The notes below the pieces were generated by a model that did no database searches, was not told where the DNA came from, and worked only from the letters and a program-made list of their open reading frames with translations. A DNA stretch of 64,000 nt from Rhodospirillaceae bacterium. Lineage in GTDB: Bacteria; Pseudomonadota; Alphaproteobacteria; GCA-2731375. The stretch covers positions 14,069 through 78,068 of the forward strand of contig JABIWH010000042.1 in assembly GCA_018701215.1 (NCBI GenBank), in the 5' to 3' direction. The translations under genes and the position numbers were made by a program. Shown here piece after piece: positions 16,201 to 25,524 of the stretch; position 1 is the first letter of the stretch, and each line of letters starts with the position of its first letter.

Positions 16201-17409
16201 TCAAATAATTCTCTCTTTTTCAAGCTGTGCCAGCGTCTCCGCGCTTTTTTCAAGTAGGCCTTGATAGATTTCATCATTGTGCTGGCCAAGCCTGGGACCG
16301 GTCGATGCCACATGCCCCGGCGTGCCCATGAGTTTGGGAATAACGCCCGGCATCACCATGGGACCATCTTCCTGATCCTCGACCGTGATGAAGCTGTCGC
16401 GGGCCTGGTAGTGAGGATCAACCGCGATATCAGCCGGCGTATAAATACCGCCGAACGGCACGTTGCCGGCCACCAGGCGTTCTTCAATATCGGAGAATTC
16501 CCGCGCGCCGATCCAATCGGCCAGAAGCTGTTCCAGTTCATCGGCGCGGGCGATACGCTCGCGGCTAACCGAATAACGCGGATCGCTGGCCATTTCCGGC
16601 ATCCCCATGGCCTCCACAAGCCGGCGGAATACTTTGTCGCCACCGGCGGCAATCTGCACATAGCGGCCATCCTTCGTTGCAAAGGTGCCGGCTGGGGAAA
16701 AGCCCTGATTGCGGTTGCCGACCCGCTCGCGGATTTCCCCCGTCGCATGATAATTGGCCAGAAGGTCGGAGGTGATACGAAAAGTTGGCTCGTACAGCGC
16801 CAGGTCAATCATCTGACCCATCCCGCCGCCGCCATTCGCGGCGTCACGTTGGTAGAGCGCCATCATCGCGGCGTAGGCCCCAAAGGTTCCGGTATTGTAG
16901 TCGGCAGTGGCAAAGGCGGGGCGAACCGGAAAGCGGTCGGGAAATCCCGTCGGATACATATAGCCCGAAAAACCAAGCGCGATCCGGTCATAGCCCGCGC
17001 GTTTTGAATAAGGTCCGGTTTGCCCATAGCCCGAGACCCGCACCATGATCAGACGGGGATTAATCTCGTGCAGCGCATCCCAGCCGAGGTTCCATTTCTC
17101 CAGCGTTCCGGGGGTAAAATTCTCCATCAGAATATCGGATTTCCCGACCAATTCGCGCAGGATGTCCTGACCTTCCTTGACCCGCAGATTGAGCGTCACC
17201 GATTTCTTGTTGCGCGCCTCGACCCGCCATATCGGCGGCCGTCCGGCCTCGCCATCCACCGGCGTTCCACGCAGGCCATCGCCCGGGCCCGGTTGTTCAA
17301 CCTTGATGACCTCGGCCCCGAAATCACCCAGCATCGTGGCCCCAAACGGCCCCGCGATTAGGGTGCCGATATCCAGCACCCGGATTCCAGCCAGCGGCAG
17401 CGCACTCAT
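16201..17409 (-). CDS. Class III CoA-transferase (CaiB/BaiF family)
   Basis: The 402-residue protein matches family III CoA-transferases. It starts LAGIRVLDIGTLIAGPFGAT and has GAEVIKVEQPGPGD, the VTLNLRVKEGQDIL block and the catalytic aspartate in GQMIDLALYE. Such enzymes move CoA between carboxylic acids through a glutamyl- or aspartyl-CoA intermediate. The acid here is unknown. GGAG precedes the ATG by seven bases. A perfect palindrome and a TATAAAAT box lie 60-80 bases upstream. It is a single gene between acs and the aldo/keto reductase, all on the minus strand. Confidence 0.88.
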   Translation of the reverse strand: MSALPLAGIRVLDIGTLIAGPFGATMLGDFGAEVIKVEQPGPGDGLRGTPVDGEAGRPPIWRVEARNKKSVTLNLRVKEGQDILRELVGKSDILMENFTPGTLEKWNLGWDALHEINPRLIMVRVSGYGQTGPYSKRAGYDRIALGFSGYMYPTGFPDRFPVRPAFATADYNTGTFGAYAAMMALYQRDAANGGGGMGQMIDLALYEPTFRITSDLLANYHATGEIRERVGNRNQGFSPAGTFATKDGRYVQIAAGGDKVFRRLVEAMGMPEMASDPRYSVSRERIARADELEQLLADWIGAREFSDIEERLVAGNVPFGGIYTPADIAVDPHYQARDSFITVEDQEDGPMVMPGVIPKLMGTPGHVASTGPRLGQHNDEIYQGLLEKSAETLAQLEKERII

Positions 17410-17464
17410 TTGACATCTCCAATTTAGTTCTTAGGAATTTCAGTGACGATTACCTGCAGATCGC

Positions 17465-17488
17465 TATTTTATACCATGTGGACATGGT
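17465..17488 (-). promoter_or_regulatory. Candidate promoter -10 and overlapping operator palindrome for the CoA-transferase gene
   Basis: A perfect inverted repeat ACCATGT-GG-ACATGGT (17473-17488) directly abuts TATAAAAT on the minus strand, about 60 bases before the CoA-transferase start. A repressor bound here would block a promoter using that -10 box. No good -35 box is visible. Confidence 0.4.
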
Positions 17489-17606
17489 GAAAATTGCTTT
17501 ATGACATTGTTGATATCGACCAGGCGAGACGTGCGGCAGCACCTCCGTTGCACCGCTGGCCGCATTTTTTCCCAAACATCTGTTGTGACTTTACCGCACC
17601 TTGGTA

Positions 17607-18551
17607 TCAGGCGCTGGCGGCGTCCAGTCGGGCGCTATCGTCAGCGTCGAGCACCACGTCAACGGATTTCAACAATTCGTCCAGTTGCGCCAAATTCGTG
17701 GCGCTGGCGATGGGTGCGCACACGCTTGGGCGGGCTAACAACCACGCCATGGCCACCTGTCCTGGCTTGGCGCTGTGTTTGTCCGCGACCGCGTCCAACG
17801 CCGCGACGACGCCAAGGCCTTTGGCATTGAGGTATTTTTCGACCCTGGAGCCACGTGTCCGCCCTGCCATATCGGCTTTGGAGCGATATTTTCCGGTCAG
17901 GAATCCGCTGGCCAGTGAAAAGTATCCGATAACACCAACATTTTCCGCCAGACACAAATCCTCCAGCGCGCCTTCAAAGCTATCGCGTTCAACCAGACTG
18001 TACTTCGGCTGCAGGCTTTGATAGCGCGGCAAGCCTTTTTGGCTCAGCGCCAACGCCTCCCCAAGGCGCTCGGCGGTAAAGTTGGAGGCGCCGATTTCGC
18101 GCACCTTGCCCTGCTCTATCAGCCGCGCATAGGCTTCCAGGGTGGCTTCCACCGGTGTGTCCGGATCATCCTTGTGGGATTGATATAAATCGATGTAATC
18201 CGTCTGCAGTCGCTTTAGAGATGCCTCTACTGCTTCGGCCATGTATTTGGGCGACAAACCAACCTTGTCCGGCCCCATTTCCATACCAACTTTTGTCGCG
18301 ATAACAACCTTGTCGCGGCCACCCCGGCTGGCCAGCCAGTTGCCGATAATGGTCTCCGACTCACCGCCTTCATTGCCTTCGTTCCAGCGCGAGTACACAT
18401 CCGCCGTGTCGATGAAGTCGAACCCCGCCCCCACGAAGGCGTCGAGAATTTTGAATGACATCGCTTCGTCGGCGGTCCACCCGAAGACGTTGCCGCCAAA
18501 TGCGATCGGGGCAACCGTAAGCGACGAGGCCCCTAACTGCCGTTTCTCCAT
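17607..18551 (-). CDS. Aldo/keto reductase
   Basis: The 314-residue NADPH-dependent (beta/alpha)8 oxidoreductase starts EKRQLGASSLTVAPIAFGGN. The catalytic tetrad is present: Asp and Tyr in DFIDTADVYS, Lys in VVIATKVG and His in DLYQSHKDDPDTP. The C-terminal cofactor region is RPSVCAPIASATN. It would reduce a sugar aldehyde or ketone, or the reverse. It lies about 110 bases after tctA on the same strand and could be the last gene of the tctCBA catabolic cluster, acting on the imported acid or sugar. The substrate cannot be inferred. Confidence 0.88.
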   Translation of the reverse strand: MEKRQLGASSLTVAPIAFGGNVFGWTADEAMSFKILDAFVGAGFDFIDTADVYSRWNEGNEGGESETIIGNWLASRGGRDKVVIATKVGMEMGPDKVGLSPKYMAEAVEASLKRLQTDYIDLYQSHKDDPDTPVEATLEAYARLIEQGKVREIGASNFTAERLGEALALSQKGLPRYQSLQPKYSLVERDSFEGALEDLCLAENVGVIGYFSLASGFLTGKYRSKADMAGRTRGSRVEKYLNAKGLGVVAALDAVADKHSAKPGQVAMAWLLARPSVCAPIASATNLAQLDELLKSVDVVLDADDSARLDAASA

Positions 18552-18662
18552 GATCTATTACTCTCCCAGGATGGTGCGTGCATGACGCGATGTGAGTTTC
18601 TGGACCGCAGACTAAACATGGATCACTATGGCCGCACTCCGGTCTTACATTTACCGGCCGCC

Positions 18663-20153
18663 CTAGCGTTGGGTGCGCAGGTGTTTCCAGGTGATCCAGA
18701 TGACCAGGGCTGCCGTCATGACCAGAAAACCCATGGCGATGGGACGGCCATAGAAGATCGCCAGATCGCCGTCCGAGATCAACAGCGCCTGGCGCAGACC
18801 GTCCTCGATCATCGGGCTCAGGATAAAGCCGATCAACAGCGGCGGAATGGGAAAGCCGAATTTGGTCATCAGATAACCCAAAATACCCATGCCCAGCATC
18901 ACATAGATGGGAAACTGGCCGCCGCCGGCCACGAAAGTACCGGTGATACAGAGCACAATGACCAGGGGAAACAGCAAGGAGCGCTTGAGCTTGATCGCCT
19001 GAATAAAGCCGCGCAGGCCGATCAGCGCCACGAACAGATGCATGCAGGATGTGATCAACATGCCGATCATAAAGGCGGAAACAAAGCCGCCCTGTTCCGT
19101 GAACAGCGTCGGTCCCGGGATCAGGCCGTGCACCATGAAGGCGCCGAGCATGATGGCGGTGATGACATCGCCCGGAATGCCCAGGGTCAGCAGTGGGATA
19201 AATGTGGCGCCGCAAACGCCGTTGTTGGCGGATTCCGCCGCCGCCACGCCCTCGAGGGCGCCCTTGCCGAACATTTCCGGCTGCTTCGACATGTTCTTCG
19301 CCATGCCGTAGGCCAGAAAGGCCGCGATGGAGGAACCGATGCCGGGGATCGCACCGATGAAAATACCCAAGGGGGCCGAGCGCAGCATGGTCGGAAAGAC
19401 CATTTTGAATTCGGCCCAGGTAACCCGGTTGTCATCGCCCTTTTGGGAAATTTCGATCACGGTGCGGCTGGCCGTCGTCCGCAGACTGTTTTCGATCTGG
19501 ATCAAGGCTTCGGAAATGGCGAACAGCCCGATGATCATGGCAATGAAATGCAAACCGCCGGTCAGCTCATAAAAGCCGAAATGCATGCGCGGCATGCTCT
19601 CCAGCGGGTCCATGCCGACGGTGGCAAGCAACAGCCCCATGCAGCCCGCGATCACCCCCTTGATCAGACTGTCGCCTGAGACAAAACCAATGATCGTCAG
19701 GGCGAACAGGCCAAGGGCGAAAAATTCCGCCGGACCAAACGTGGTGGCGATCTTGGCCAATTGCGCCGCCGCCAAAATCAGCGCGATATCAGACAGGATT
19801 TCGCCGAACACCGAGGCGTAGATGGAAAGTTTCAGGGCTTTGCCGGCCTTGCCCTGCCGCGCCAGGGCGTAGCCGTCAATTGCCGTTGCCGCCGCCGCCG
19901 GGGCGCCCGGCACATTGATCAGAATGGCGGAGATGGAGCCGCCATGGGTGCCGCCCTTGTAGATGCCGATCAACATGGACAGACCCGCCAAGGGCGGCAT
20001 GTGATAGGTGAAAGGCAAGGCGAGGGCCACGGCCAGGGGCACGTTCAGCCCCGGAATAGCGCCAATGACGATGCCAATAACCAAGCCACCCGCCATCAGC
20101 AGCAAATTCTGCAGATGAAAGATCTGGTCGAAGCCGGTGAAGATAATATCCAT
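18663..20153 (-). CDS. tctA: Tripartite tricarboxylate transporter large membrane subunit TctA
   Basis: The 496-residue protein has many membrane helices and the two TctA signature loops GAIPGLNVPLAVALALPFTY and GAIPGIGSSIAAFLAYGMAK. It also shows the GTHGGSISAILINVPGAPAA and LTLGIPGDVITAIMLGA motifs of the family. With TctB and the periplasmic TctC upstream it forms a sodium- or proton-driven importer for a carboxylate. Thirty bases separate it from tctB. Confidence 0.95.
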   Translation of the reverse strand: MDIIFTGFDQIFHLQNLLLMAGGLVIGIVIGAIPGLNVPLAVALALPFTYHMPPLAGLSMLIGIYKGGTHGGSISAILINVPGAPAAAATAIDGYALARQGKAGKALKLSIYASVFGEILSDIALILAAAQLAKIATTFGPAEFFALGLFALTIIGFVSGDSLIKGVIAGCMGLLLATVGMDPLESMPRMHFGFYELTGGLHFIAMIIGLFAISEALIQIENSLRTTASRTVIEISQKGDDNRVTWAEFKMVFPTMLRSAPLGIFIGAIPGIGSSIAAFLAYGMAKNMSKQPEMFGKGALEGVAAAESANNGVCGATFIPLLTLGIPGDVITAIMLGAFMVHGLIPGPTLFTEQGGFVSAFMIGMLITSCMHLFVALIGLRGFIQAIKLKRSLLFPLVIVLCITGTFVAGGGQFPIYVMLGMGILGYLMTKFGFPIPPLLIGFILSPMIEDGLRQALLISDGDLAIFYGRPIAMGFLVMTAALVIWITWKHLRTQR

Positions 20154-20183
20154 AAAACAGCGTCTCTGTTGGTGGGGATAAAC

Positions 20184-20660
20184 TTAGAAGAGAGAAGCCT
20201 CTGGCAGCAGAATGATCATGACTTCCTGGAAGAAGAAAAATAGCACCGGTGGTGAAACCGCCGCCACGATGAAAAGGCCAAGCCAGCGCCGATTGCCATA
20301 AATCACCGAAAGCACAAGCAGCGTCGCAGCGGTCGCCAACAAGTATCCGAATAGCGGCATGCCGATGATATAAAGACCCATCACCACGATGGCGGCGATA
20401 ATATGCGGGGTAGAGGCGCTACGACTTCCCTCTTCTTCGGCCTTCTCGGTGGAATTTTCGCGATTGCGGTTGCGCCAACCGTTGAAACAAAGCAGGGCGG
20501 AAAGAACGGCGATGGCCGCCGCCAGCGCCGAGGGAAAACTCCACGGCGTCAGGCCTACTTCGTTGTATTCGCCCACCGTTAAAGGAGCTGCAAAGTAGAT
20601 AACTATGCCGAATACGCACAGTAATGCGCCGGCGATAATGTCAACTCGGGCCATGTTCAT
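20184..20660 (-). CDS. tctB: Tripartite tricarboxylate transporter small membrane subunit TctB
   Basis: A 158-residue membrane protein with four hydrophobic segments (DIIAGALLCVFGIVIYF, SALAAAIAVLSALLCF, IIAAIVVMGLYIIGMPLFGY and LFIVAAVSPPVLFFFF), as in TctB. The ATG at MNMARVD is preferred because the longer frame would begin with a GTG inside a strong hairpin. It lies between tctC and tctA, which defines its role as the small subunit of that importer. Confidence 0.85.
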   Translation of the reverse strand: MNMARVDIIAGALLCVFGIVIYFAAPLTVGEYNEVGLTPWSFPSALAAAIAVLSALLCFNGWRNRNRENSTEKAEEEGSRSASTPHIIAAIVVMGLYIIGMPLFGYLLATAATLLVLSVIYGNRRWLGLFIVAAVSPPVLFFFFQEVMIILLPEASLF

Positions 20661-20676
20661 GGGATCCGTGAAGCGC

Positions 20677-20710
20677 GCCGCCACGCCGGCAGGATAACCG
20701 GCGCGGCGGC
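20677..20710 (-). promoter_or_regulatory. Intercistronic hairpin between tctC and tctB
   Basis: On the minus strand GCCGCC-G-CGCCGG pairs with CCGGCG-T-GGCGGC around an eight-base loop, a 13-pair stem with one G-U. No T-run follows. Such a hairpin just after the binding-protein gene commonly stabilises its message or reduces read-through, keeping the binding protein in excess over membrane subunits. Confidence 0.5.
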
Positions 20711-20726
20711 AAAGCTTCTTGCCTCG

Positions 20727-21671
20727 CTATTTTCCGTGGTACGTATTCCAATCACGGTCCCAGATCTTACCGAACGCGGGGCCGTCGAGATAATTGACGG
20801 AGGTGCCGCTGTTCTTGGCGAACTTCAGGAACGCCTTGTCTTCCGTGGTCTTCTTCAGTGCTTCGCTCAATTTCTTGATGATCTCGGGCGGCGTGCCCTT
20901 GGCGACGGCGAGGCCGGTCCATGGCACCAACACCATGTCAAAGCCCAGCTCCTTCATGGTCGGCGTATCAGGCAAGGCGTGATGACGCTCGGCGGAGAAC
21001 ACGCCAATGGCATTCATCGTGCCGGCTTTGATGTGGGAGACGCCGGCCGAGACATCACCCAACGAGGCCATGCCCACATGACCGCCCAGGACCATCGGCA
21101 GGGACTTCGCATCACCCTTGGCCGGGATATGTTTCAGTTTGATACCGGCGGCTTTGGCGAATTTCATCACCGCACGCCAGGGCAGAACCTTGGACGGCGA
21201 GGCAAAGGTGGCCTTGCCCGGGTTCGCCTTGGCATATGCGACCAGCGACTTGGCGTCCGAATACGGCTGCTGTTTACCGGAGACGACCAGCATGGTCCGG
21301 GCCGAGATCTGCCCGATGGGAATGAAGTCCCGAGGCAGGAAGCCGACATCGCGGACAGCTGGTTGCAGCACATGATTGCCCACCGTCGTCACCAGGACCG
21401 TGTAGCCGTCCTTTGGCGCGTCCAGCACGGACCTGGTGGCGATCGTACCGACACCGCCGACGCGGTTTACCACCGCGATTGCCTGACCCAGATGGTTGGA
21501 CATGTAACTTGCGGTCATCCTACCCGTGATATCCGTGCTGCCGCCCGCCGGCCAAGGTACGACAAAGGTGACGGGTTTGGCGGGATAATCCGCCGCCGAT
21601 GCGGCTGTCACCGCCAGCGGCGCCGCAAGGGCAAGTGCCGCCAGGGCTAAATGTCGAGCAAATTTCTTCAT
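20727..21671 (-). CDS. tctC: Tripartite tricarboxylate transporter substrate-binding protein (TctC/Bug family)
   Basis: The 314-residue periplasmic protein starts with a Sec signal (MKKFARHLALAALALAAPLA, cleavage near ASA-AD). It then has the Bug hallmark YPAKPVTFVVPWPAGGSTDI and the second motif LPRDFIPIGQIS. Bug proteins bind carboxylates or other small molecules and hand them to TctAB. The ATG has GGGAG seven bases upstream. It is first in the tctCBA order and sits just after the enolase-superfamily gene, which suggests that enzyme acts on the imported compound. Confidence 0.93.
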   Translation of the reverse strand: MKKFARHLALAALALAAPLAVTAASAADYPAKPVTFVVPWPAGGSTDITGRMTASYMSNHLGQAIAVVNRVGGVGTIATRSVLDAPKDGYTVLVTTVGNHVLQPAVRDVGFLPRDFIPIGQISARTMLVVSGKQQPYSDAKSLVAYAKANPGKATFASPSKVLPWRAVMKFAKAAGIKLKHIPAKGDAKSLPMVLGGHVGMASLGDVSAGVSHIKAGTMNAIGVFSAERHHALPDTPTMKELGFDMVLVPWTGLAVAKGTPPEIIKKLSEALKKTTEDKAFLKFAKNSGTSVNYLDGPAFGKIWDRDWNTYHGK

Positions 21672-21738
21672 GTCAGTCTCCCTATTTATGTTTTTTTGTG
21701 ATGCTTCCACGCGTCGTCAAACTCGCTACCGGAGCCGC

Positions 21739-22869
21739 CTACAGCGGCAAGTCTAGCGCAAATTTTGCCAGTTTGTCCTCGTCCACCTCGATGCCCAGGC
21801 CGGGGCCTTTCGGAACCAGCGCGGTTTGCCCTTCCATGGGAAAGGGCGGGCCGAGGTAATCTTCCGCGATATGCTGTGGGCCGTTCAAATCCACCGGTGT
21901 TTCGATGCCATAGGCCGCATACAGATGCACGGCGGCGGCAAAGCCGATGGGCGCATCCATCAGGCCGCTGCCGACCAGCTCCATGCCGGCGTTCAGGGCC
22001 AGGTCACACATCTGCCGGGCGTAATAGATGCCCCCCGTTTTGGAGATCTTGATGGCCATGCCTTCCATGGCATCGCGGCGGATCATGTCAATGACGAACG
22101 GCAGGCCCATGGCAGCCTCGTCCAGGGCGATGGTGATATGGGTGCAGGACAGCAGTTTCTTGGTGGCGTAGACATCGGCCATGGAAACCGGCTGCTCAAA
22201 CAGCGTCACGCCCAGGTTCTCGATATGGCGCAGGAAGGTTTGCGCCTGTTGCAGGGAATAGGCCTGGTTGGCATCGGGCCAGACAAAACCGCCGTCCGCC
22301 GCCTCGACCACCGCCGTCATGACTTCGGCATCCAAATCCGCGTCATGGCCGACCTTGACCTTGAAACCTTTGTAGCCTTCGGCCTTGGCCTCGCGGGTGA
22401 TCTCCGCGGCTTTCTCTGGTGTCGGGGCGGAAACGAGGCGGCCCAGTTCGACCCGGTCACGGCGTTTCGCGCCCAGCCACGATTGCAGCGGGATGTCCAT
22501 CTTGCGGCAGATCAGATCGTGGACCGCCAGGTCAATGGCCGCCTTGGCCACGGGCTGGCCCGGATCCAGCCCCGGCGCCAGTTCCTGGTTCATGGCGCCA
22601 TGTAGACCGGCGATATCGAACACATCCCGGCCCATGACGGCGGGTGCGAGGTAATGCTTGATCGAGGTATAGCAGGACTGCGTGGTTTCCGCTGACCAGC
22701 GCCGCGAGGGCCCGGCCTCGCCCCAGCCGATATCGCCATCTTCATCCGTGATGCGGACCAGAATGTTCTGCTTGCCTTCCGCCAGGGTGCGGGAGGCACC
22801 GCGCGGCAGGGTCAAAACCGCCTTCAGCGGCATGACGATGGGGAACAGATCGATGCTTTTTATTCTCAT
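21739..22869 (-). CDS. Mandelate racemase/muconate lactonizing enzyme family protein
   Basis: The 376-residue enolase-superfamily protein has an N-terminal capping domain (1 to about 120) and a TIM barrel. Catalytic residues of the MLE/dipeptide-epimerase subgroup are visible: KVKV (KxK), metal ligands Asp in WPDANQAY, Glu in LFEQPV and Asp in ALDEAA, and Lys in KISKTGG. These enzymes abstract a proton next to a carboxylate (racemisation, cycloisomerisation or dehydration). The start is six bases after the stop of the DUF3604 gene, and tctCBA follows, so it probably acts on the acid imported by TctCBA. Confidence 0.9.
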   Translation of the reverse strand: MRIKSIDLFPIVMPLKAVLTLPRGASRTLAEGKQNILVRITDEDGDIGWGEAGPSRRWSAETTQSCYTSIKHYLAPAVMGRDVFDIAGLHGAMNQELAPGLDPGQPVAKAAIDLAVHDLICRKMDIPLQSWLGAKRRDRVELGRLVSAPTPEKAAEITREAKAEGYKGFKVKVGHDADLDAEVMTAVVEAADGGFVWPDANQAYSLQQAQTFLRHIENLGVTLFEQPVSMADVYATKKLLSCTHITIALDEAAMGLPFVIDMIRRDAMEGMAIKISKTGGIYYARQMCDLALNAGMELVGSGLMDAPIGFAAAVHLYAAYGIETPVDLNGPQHIAEDYLGPPFPMEGQTALVPKGPGLGIEVDEDKLAKFALDLPL

Positions 22870-22875
22870 GGTCTA

Positions 22876-24381
22876 TCAATCGTGGTTCATGAACACGGGG
22901 CTGGCCCAGGCGATATGGCCATTGAATTGCCGCGCTCTGAGATAGATGTTCGACGGACCGGCGCTTACATCCAGATTGACCTTGCCGCTAACGCGGGAGG
23001 CGGCGGCGGGAACCAGGCGGTGCCATTGATAGTTCTCCTGCGGGAACTCGCCGGTCCGCATATTGTCGGAGCCCACGAACAGATCCGCCATGCTGCTCTT
23101 GGTATGGCGGTCCGACGGCAGGGTCATATGCAGATCCAGCACGGTTTTCGCGCTGCCTTGCAATTCCAGGATCACGCTTTGGTTCGGGTTTTGCCGATAG
23201 GCGCCTTTGCGGCCTGAATAGGATTGAATGGCCATGGCCGTCTCGGATAATTGCGCGACCCGGTGCCGGCGTTCCTCGACAAACGGGCCTGATTGCAGGC
23301 AGGGAAAGGCGCGCAGTATGCGGCCATTGTGAACCTTCAGATCAAAGGCCCAGTCACAGATCCGCTCCAACGCCAGGTCACCCCAGGGTCCCCAGCCCCA
23401 TTCCAGGCGGATTTGAAATTTATCGCCCATGGCCTCGTCCAGGGGAACATCGGGGTTGGCGTAGGCCCGATGGACGATGCGGCCATCCTGAACCAGTTCC
23501 ACCACGTCCATTTCATCCCGGCCCTGAATATCGTAAACGACTTCGATGGCAGACCCGGTCTGGATGGTGGAGCCCATGACATTACCGTCGACGGTAAAAT
23601 CCACCTCGATCCGATCGCCGGTCAGGGCCCAGGTGCGGCGGCTGTTGATGGCGTCCATGATGGCGCCGCGGTTCAAATCCTCCGCCAAGACACCCAATAG
23701 CCCTTCGCCATAGGCGCCGGGGAAGGCGTTATGACTGTCCGACGATGCGACGAAGCCAAATTTCAGGCCCCGGCCCAGGCCAACGCGCGCCGTATTGGCG
23801 GTCTGCCGTCCACCGAGGGAATGGTTGAAAAAGGTGGGATTGCCCCGGTCTTCCTCGGAATTGCCATGTTCGGAGAAAATCTCCACCACCGGGGTGCAAC
23901 ATTCGTCGAACTCGTCCCAATTGACGCCCCGATCACCACGGGGATAGGCCAGATGATGGGGGATCATCAGAGCGTTCTTTTCAACACAAAAGCGGCGCAG
24001 ATCGTTGAGATGATCGGGATAGGCCATGGGCTGGTGATCATCGGGGAAGACCACGCATTGATCGCCGAACTGGCTGGAATGCCATTCAAAGCCGAGATAG
24101 GCCGCGAATTCGCCATCGCTGTTAGCCTCGGCGATCAGGTCCTGCACCTTTGGCCAGCCGTTGCGCAAAACCTCGAAGCCGTTCAGCCAGTGATTTTCCC
24201 GGCCGCCTTCCATGGCCTTCATGTCATGCCAGCTGGAATGGCCGGTGAAGGCGAAAAAATCCAGATGGCCCTGGGCCACATCTATGCTGCGCTCCAACGA
24301 ACCAACGCCATAGCCCATGGCATTATGGTTATGAATGTCGCCGAACAGCATGGAATAGGATTTGTTCAATTCCGCCCCCAC
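22876..24381 (-). CDS. DUF3604 / PHP-like metal-dependent protein
   Basis: The 501-residue protein starts LFGDIHNHN and carries FAFTGHSSWHD, PHHLAYPRGDRG, EIFSEHGNSEED and VASSDSHNAFPG. These are histidine- and aspartate-rich motifs like the metal centre of PHP-type phosphoesterases, and they match DUF3604. The C-terminal 230 residues are beta-rich and lack obvious motifs. No reaction is established for the family. The GTG start has AGGGG eight bases upstream. It is first in a run with the enolase-superfamily gene and tctCBA, and divergent from a sugar isomerase gene. Confidence 0.78.
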   Translation of the reverse strand: MGAELNKSYSMLFGDIHNHNAMGYGVGSLERSIDVAQGHLDFFAFTGHSSWHDMKAMEGGRENHWLNGFEVLRNGWPKVQDLIAEANSDGEFAAYLGFEWHSSQFGDQCVVFPDDHQPMAYPDHLNDLRRFCVEKNALMIPHHLAYPRGDRGVNWDEFDECCTPVVEIFSEHGNSEEDRGNPTFFNHSLGGRQTANTARVGLGRGLKFGFVASSDSHNAFPGAYGEGLLGVLAEDLNRGAIMDAINSRRTWALTGDRIEVDFTVDGNVMGSTIQTGSAIEVVYDIQGRDEMDVVELVQDGRIVHRAYANPDVPLDEAMGDKFQIRLEWGWGPWGDLALERICDWAFDLKVHNGRILRAFPCLQSGPFVEERRHRVAQLSETAMAIQSYSGRKGAYRQNPNQSVILELQGSAKTVLDLHMTLPSDRHTKSSMADLFVGSDNMRTGEFPQENYQWHRLVPAAASRVSGKVNLDVSAGPSNIYLRARQFNGHIAWASPVFMNHD

Positions 24382-24485
24382 ATGAAGTCCCCTGGCCGGT
24401 GGTTTTTCGTTATAAGTAACCGTATGGTTATTTAGGTTACCCGGCGGATGCGGTCTGCGTCAAATCAGCAATTGTGGTGGGCATC

Positions 24486-25325
24486 ATGAAACTATCTTTA
24501 TGCAATGAAATCTTGGGCGATATGCCGTTCCCGGCGCAATGCCAACTGGCCGCGGACTTGGGCTATGACGGCATTGAGCTGGCGCCGTTCACGGTGGTGG
24601 ATGATCCGCGCCAGATGACGGCGGCGCAAAAAGCCATGGTCCGGGACGCCGCGCAAAGCGCCGGCATTGCCATTTCAGGCCTGCACTGGCTTCTGCTGAC
24701 ACCCAAGGGCTTGTCGATCACCAGCGAGGATCCGGCGATCTGGCAACGCAGCGTCGATGTGATGCGGGCCAACATCGAAATCTGCGCCGAACTGGGCGGC
24801 GAAGTTCTGGTGCATGGCTCGCCCGCGCAACGGCGCCTGCCCGACGACGAAGCAGGCGCGGCAGCGGCCCGGACACGGGCAATCGAAGCCTTTGCGGCCA
24901 TTGCCCCGGATGCCGAGGCGGGCGGCGTCGTCTATTGCATCGAGGCCCTGGCCGCGCCAATGGCAAATTTCGTCAATTCAGTTGCCGAGGCGGTGGAAAT
25001 TGTCGAAGCGGTCGGCAGCCCTCAGGTGCGCACCATGGTGGACTGCTGCGCCGCCCGCGCCGGCGGCGATGATACCGTCGAGCACCTGATCGAACGCTGG
25101 CTGCCGGCGGGCATGCTGGCGCATATTCAGGTCAATGACAGCGACCGGCGCGGGCCGGGCCAGGGCAGCGACCAATTCGCCGACATCATCGCGGCCCTGA
25201 AACGCCACGACTATAAAGGCTGGATCGCGGCCGAGCCGTTCCGCTATGAACCCGACGGCCCAACCTGCGCGGCGGCGGTGGCGGGATACCTGCGCGGCCT
25301 GATCGAAGCGGTCGGATCCAAGTAA
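24486..25325 (+). CDS. Sugar phosphate isomerase/epimerase family TIM-barrel protein
   Basis: The 279-residue protein has the xylose-isomerase-like/AP endonuclease 2 barrel: MKLSLCNEILGD, LAADLGYDGIELAP, ISGLHWLLLTP, EVLVHGSP, YCIEALA, TMVDCCAA, HIQVNDSDRRGPGQGSDQF and GWIAAEPF. The Glu, Asp, His and Glu of the metal site are present in order. It would isomerise or epimerise a keto sugar or a related acid. It is divergent from the DUF3604-MLE-tctCBA cluster across about 100 bases and probably belongs to the same pathway. Confidence 0.83.
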   Translation: MKLSLCNEILGDMPFPAQCQLAADLGYDGIELAPFTVVDDPRQMTAAQKAMVRDAAQSAGIAISGLHWLLLTPKGLSITSEDPAIWQRSVDVMRANIEICAELGGEVLVHGSPAQRRLPDDEAGAAAARTRAIEAFAAIAPDAEAGGVVYCIEALAAPMANFVNSVAEAVEIVEAVGSPQVRTMVDCCAARAGGDDTVEHLIERWLPAGMLAHIQVNDSDRRGPGQGSDQFADIIAALKRHDYKGWIAAEPFRYEPDGPTCAAAVAGYLRGLIEAVGSK

Positions 25326-25524
25326 TAGTCCCCGGAATGCCGTGCCGTCCTGAGTGGGTGAGATCCTCCATCACCTTGCCTGATGACGCATTAGGCCATG
25401 GCCCCCAAAAGGCGATTGGGGAGGTTCCGCTGGCGTTCTCTCTCGTAAGCTAGAATTTGGCGCGATCATCATAACGGCGGCCGGCCATGTCTCCTACCAT
25501 CGGTTGTTAGGCGCTTCGTTGCGT

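Noticed and set aside
18582..19679. 365-residue plus-strand frame opposite tctA
   Set aside because: It is a low-complexity Gln/His/Asp-rich shadow of the membrane protein gene.
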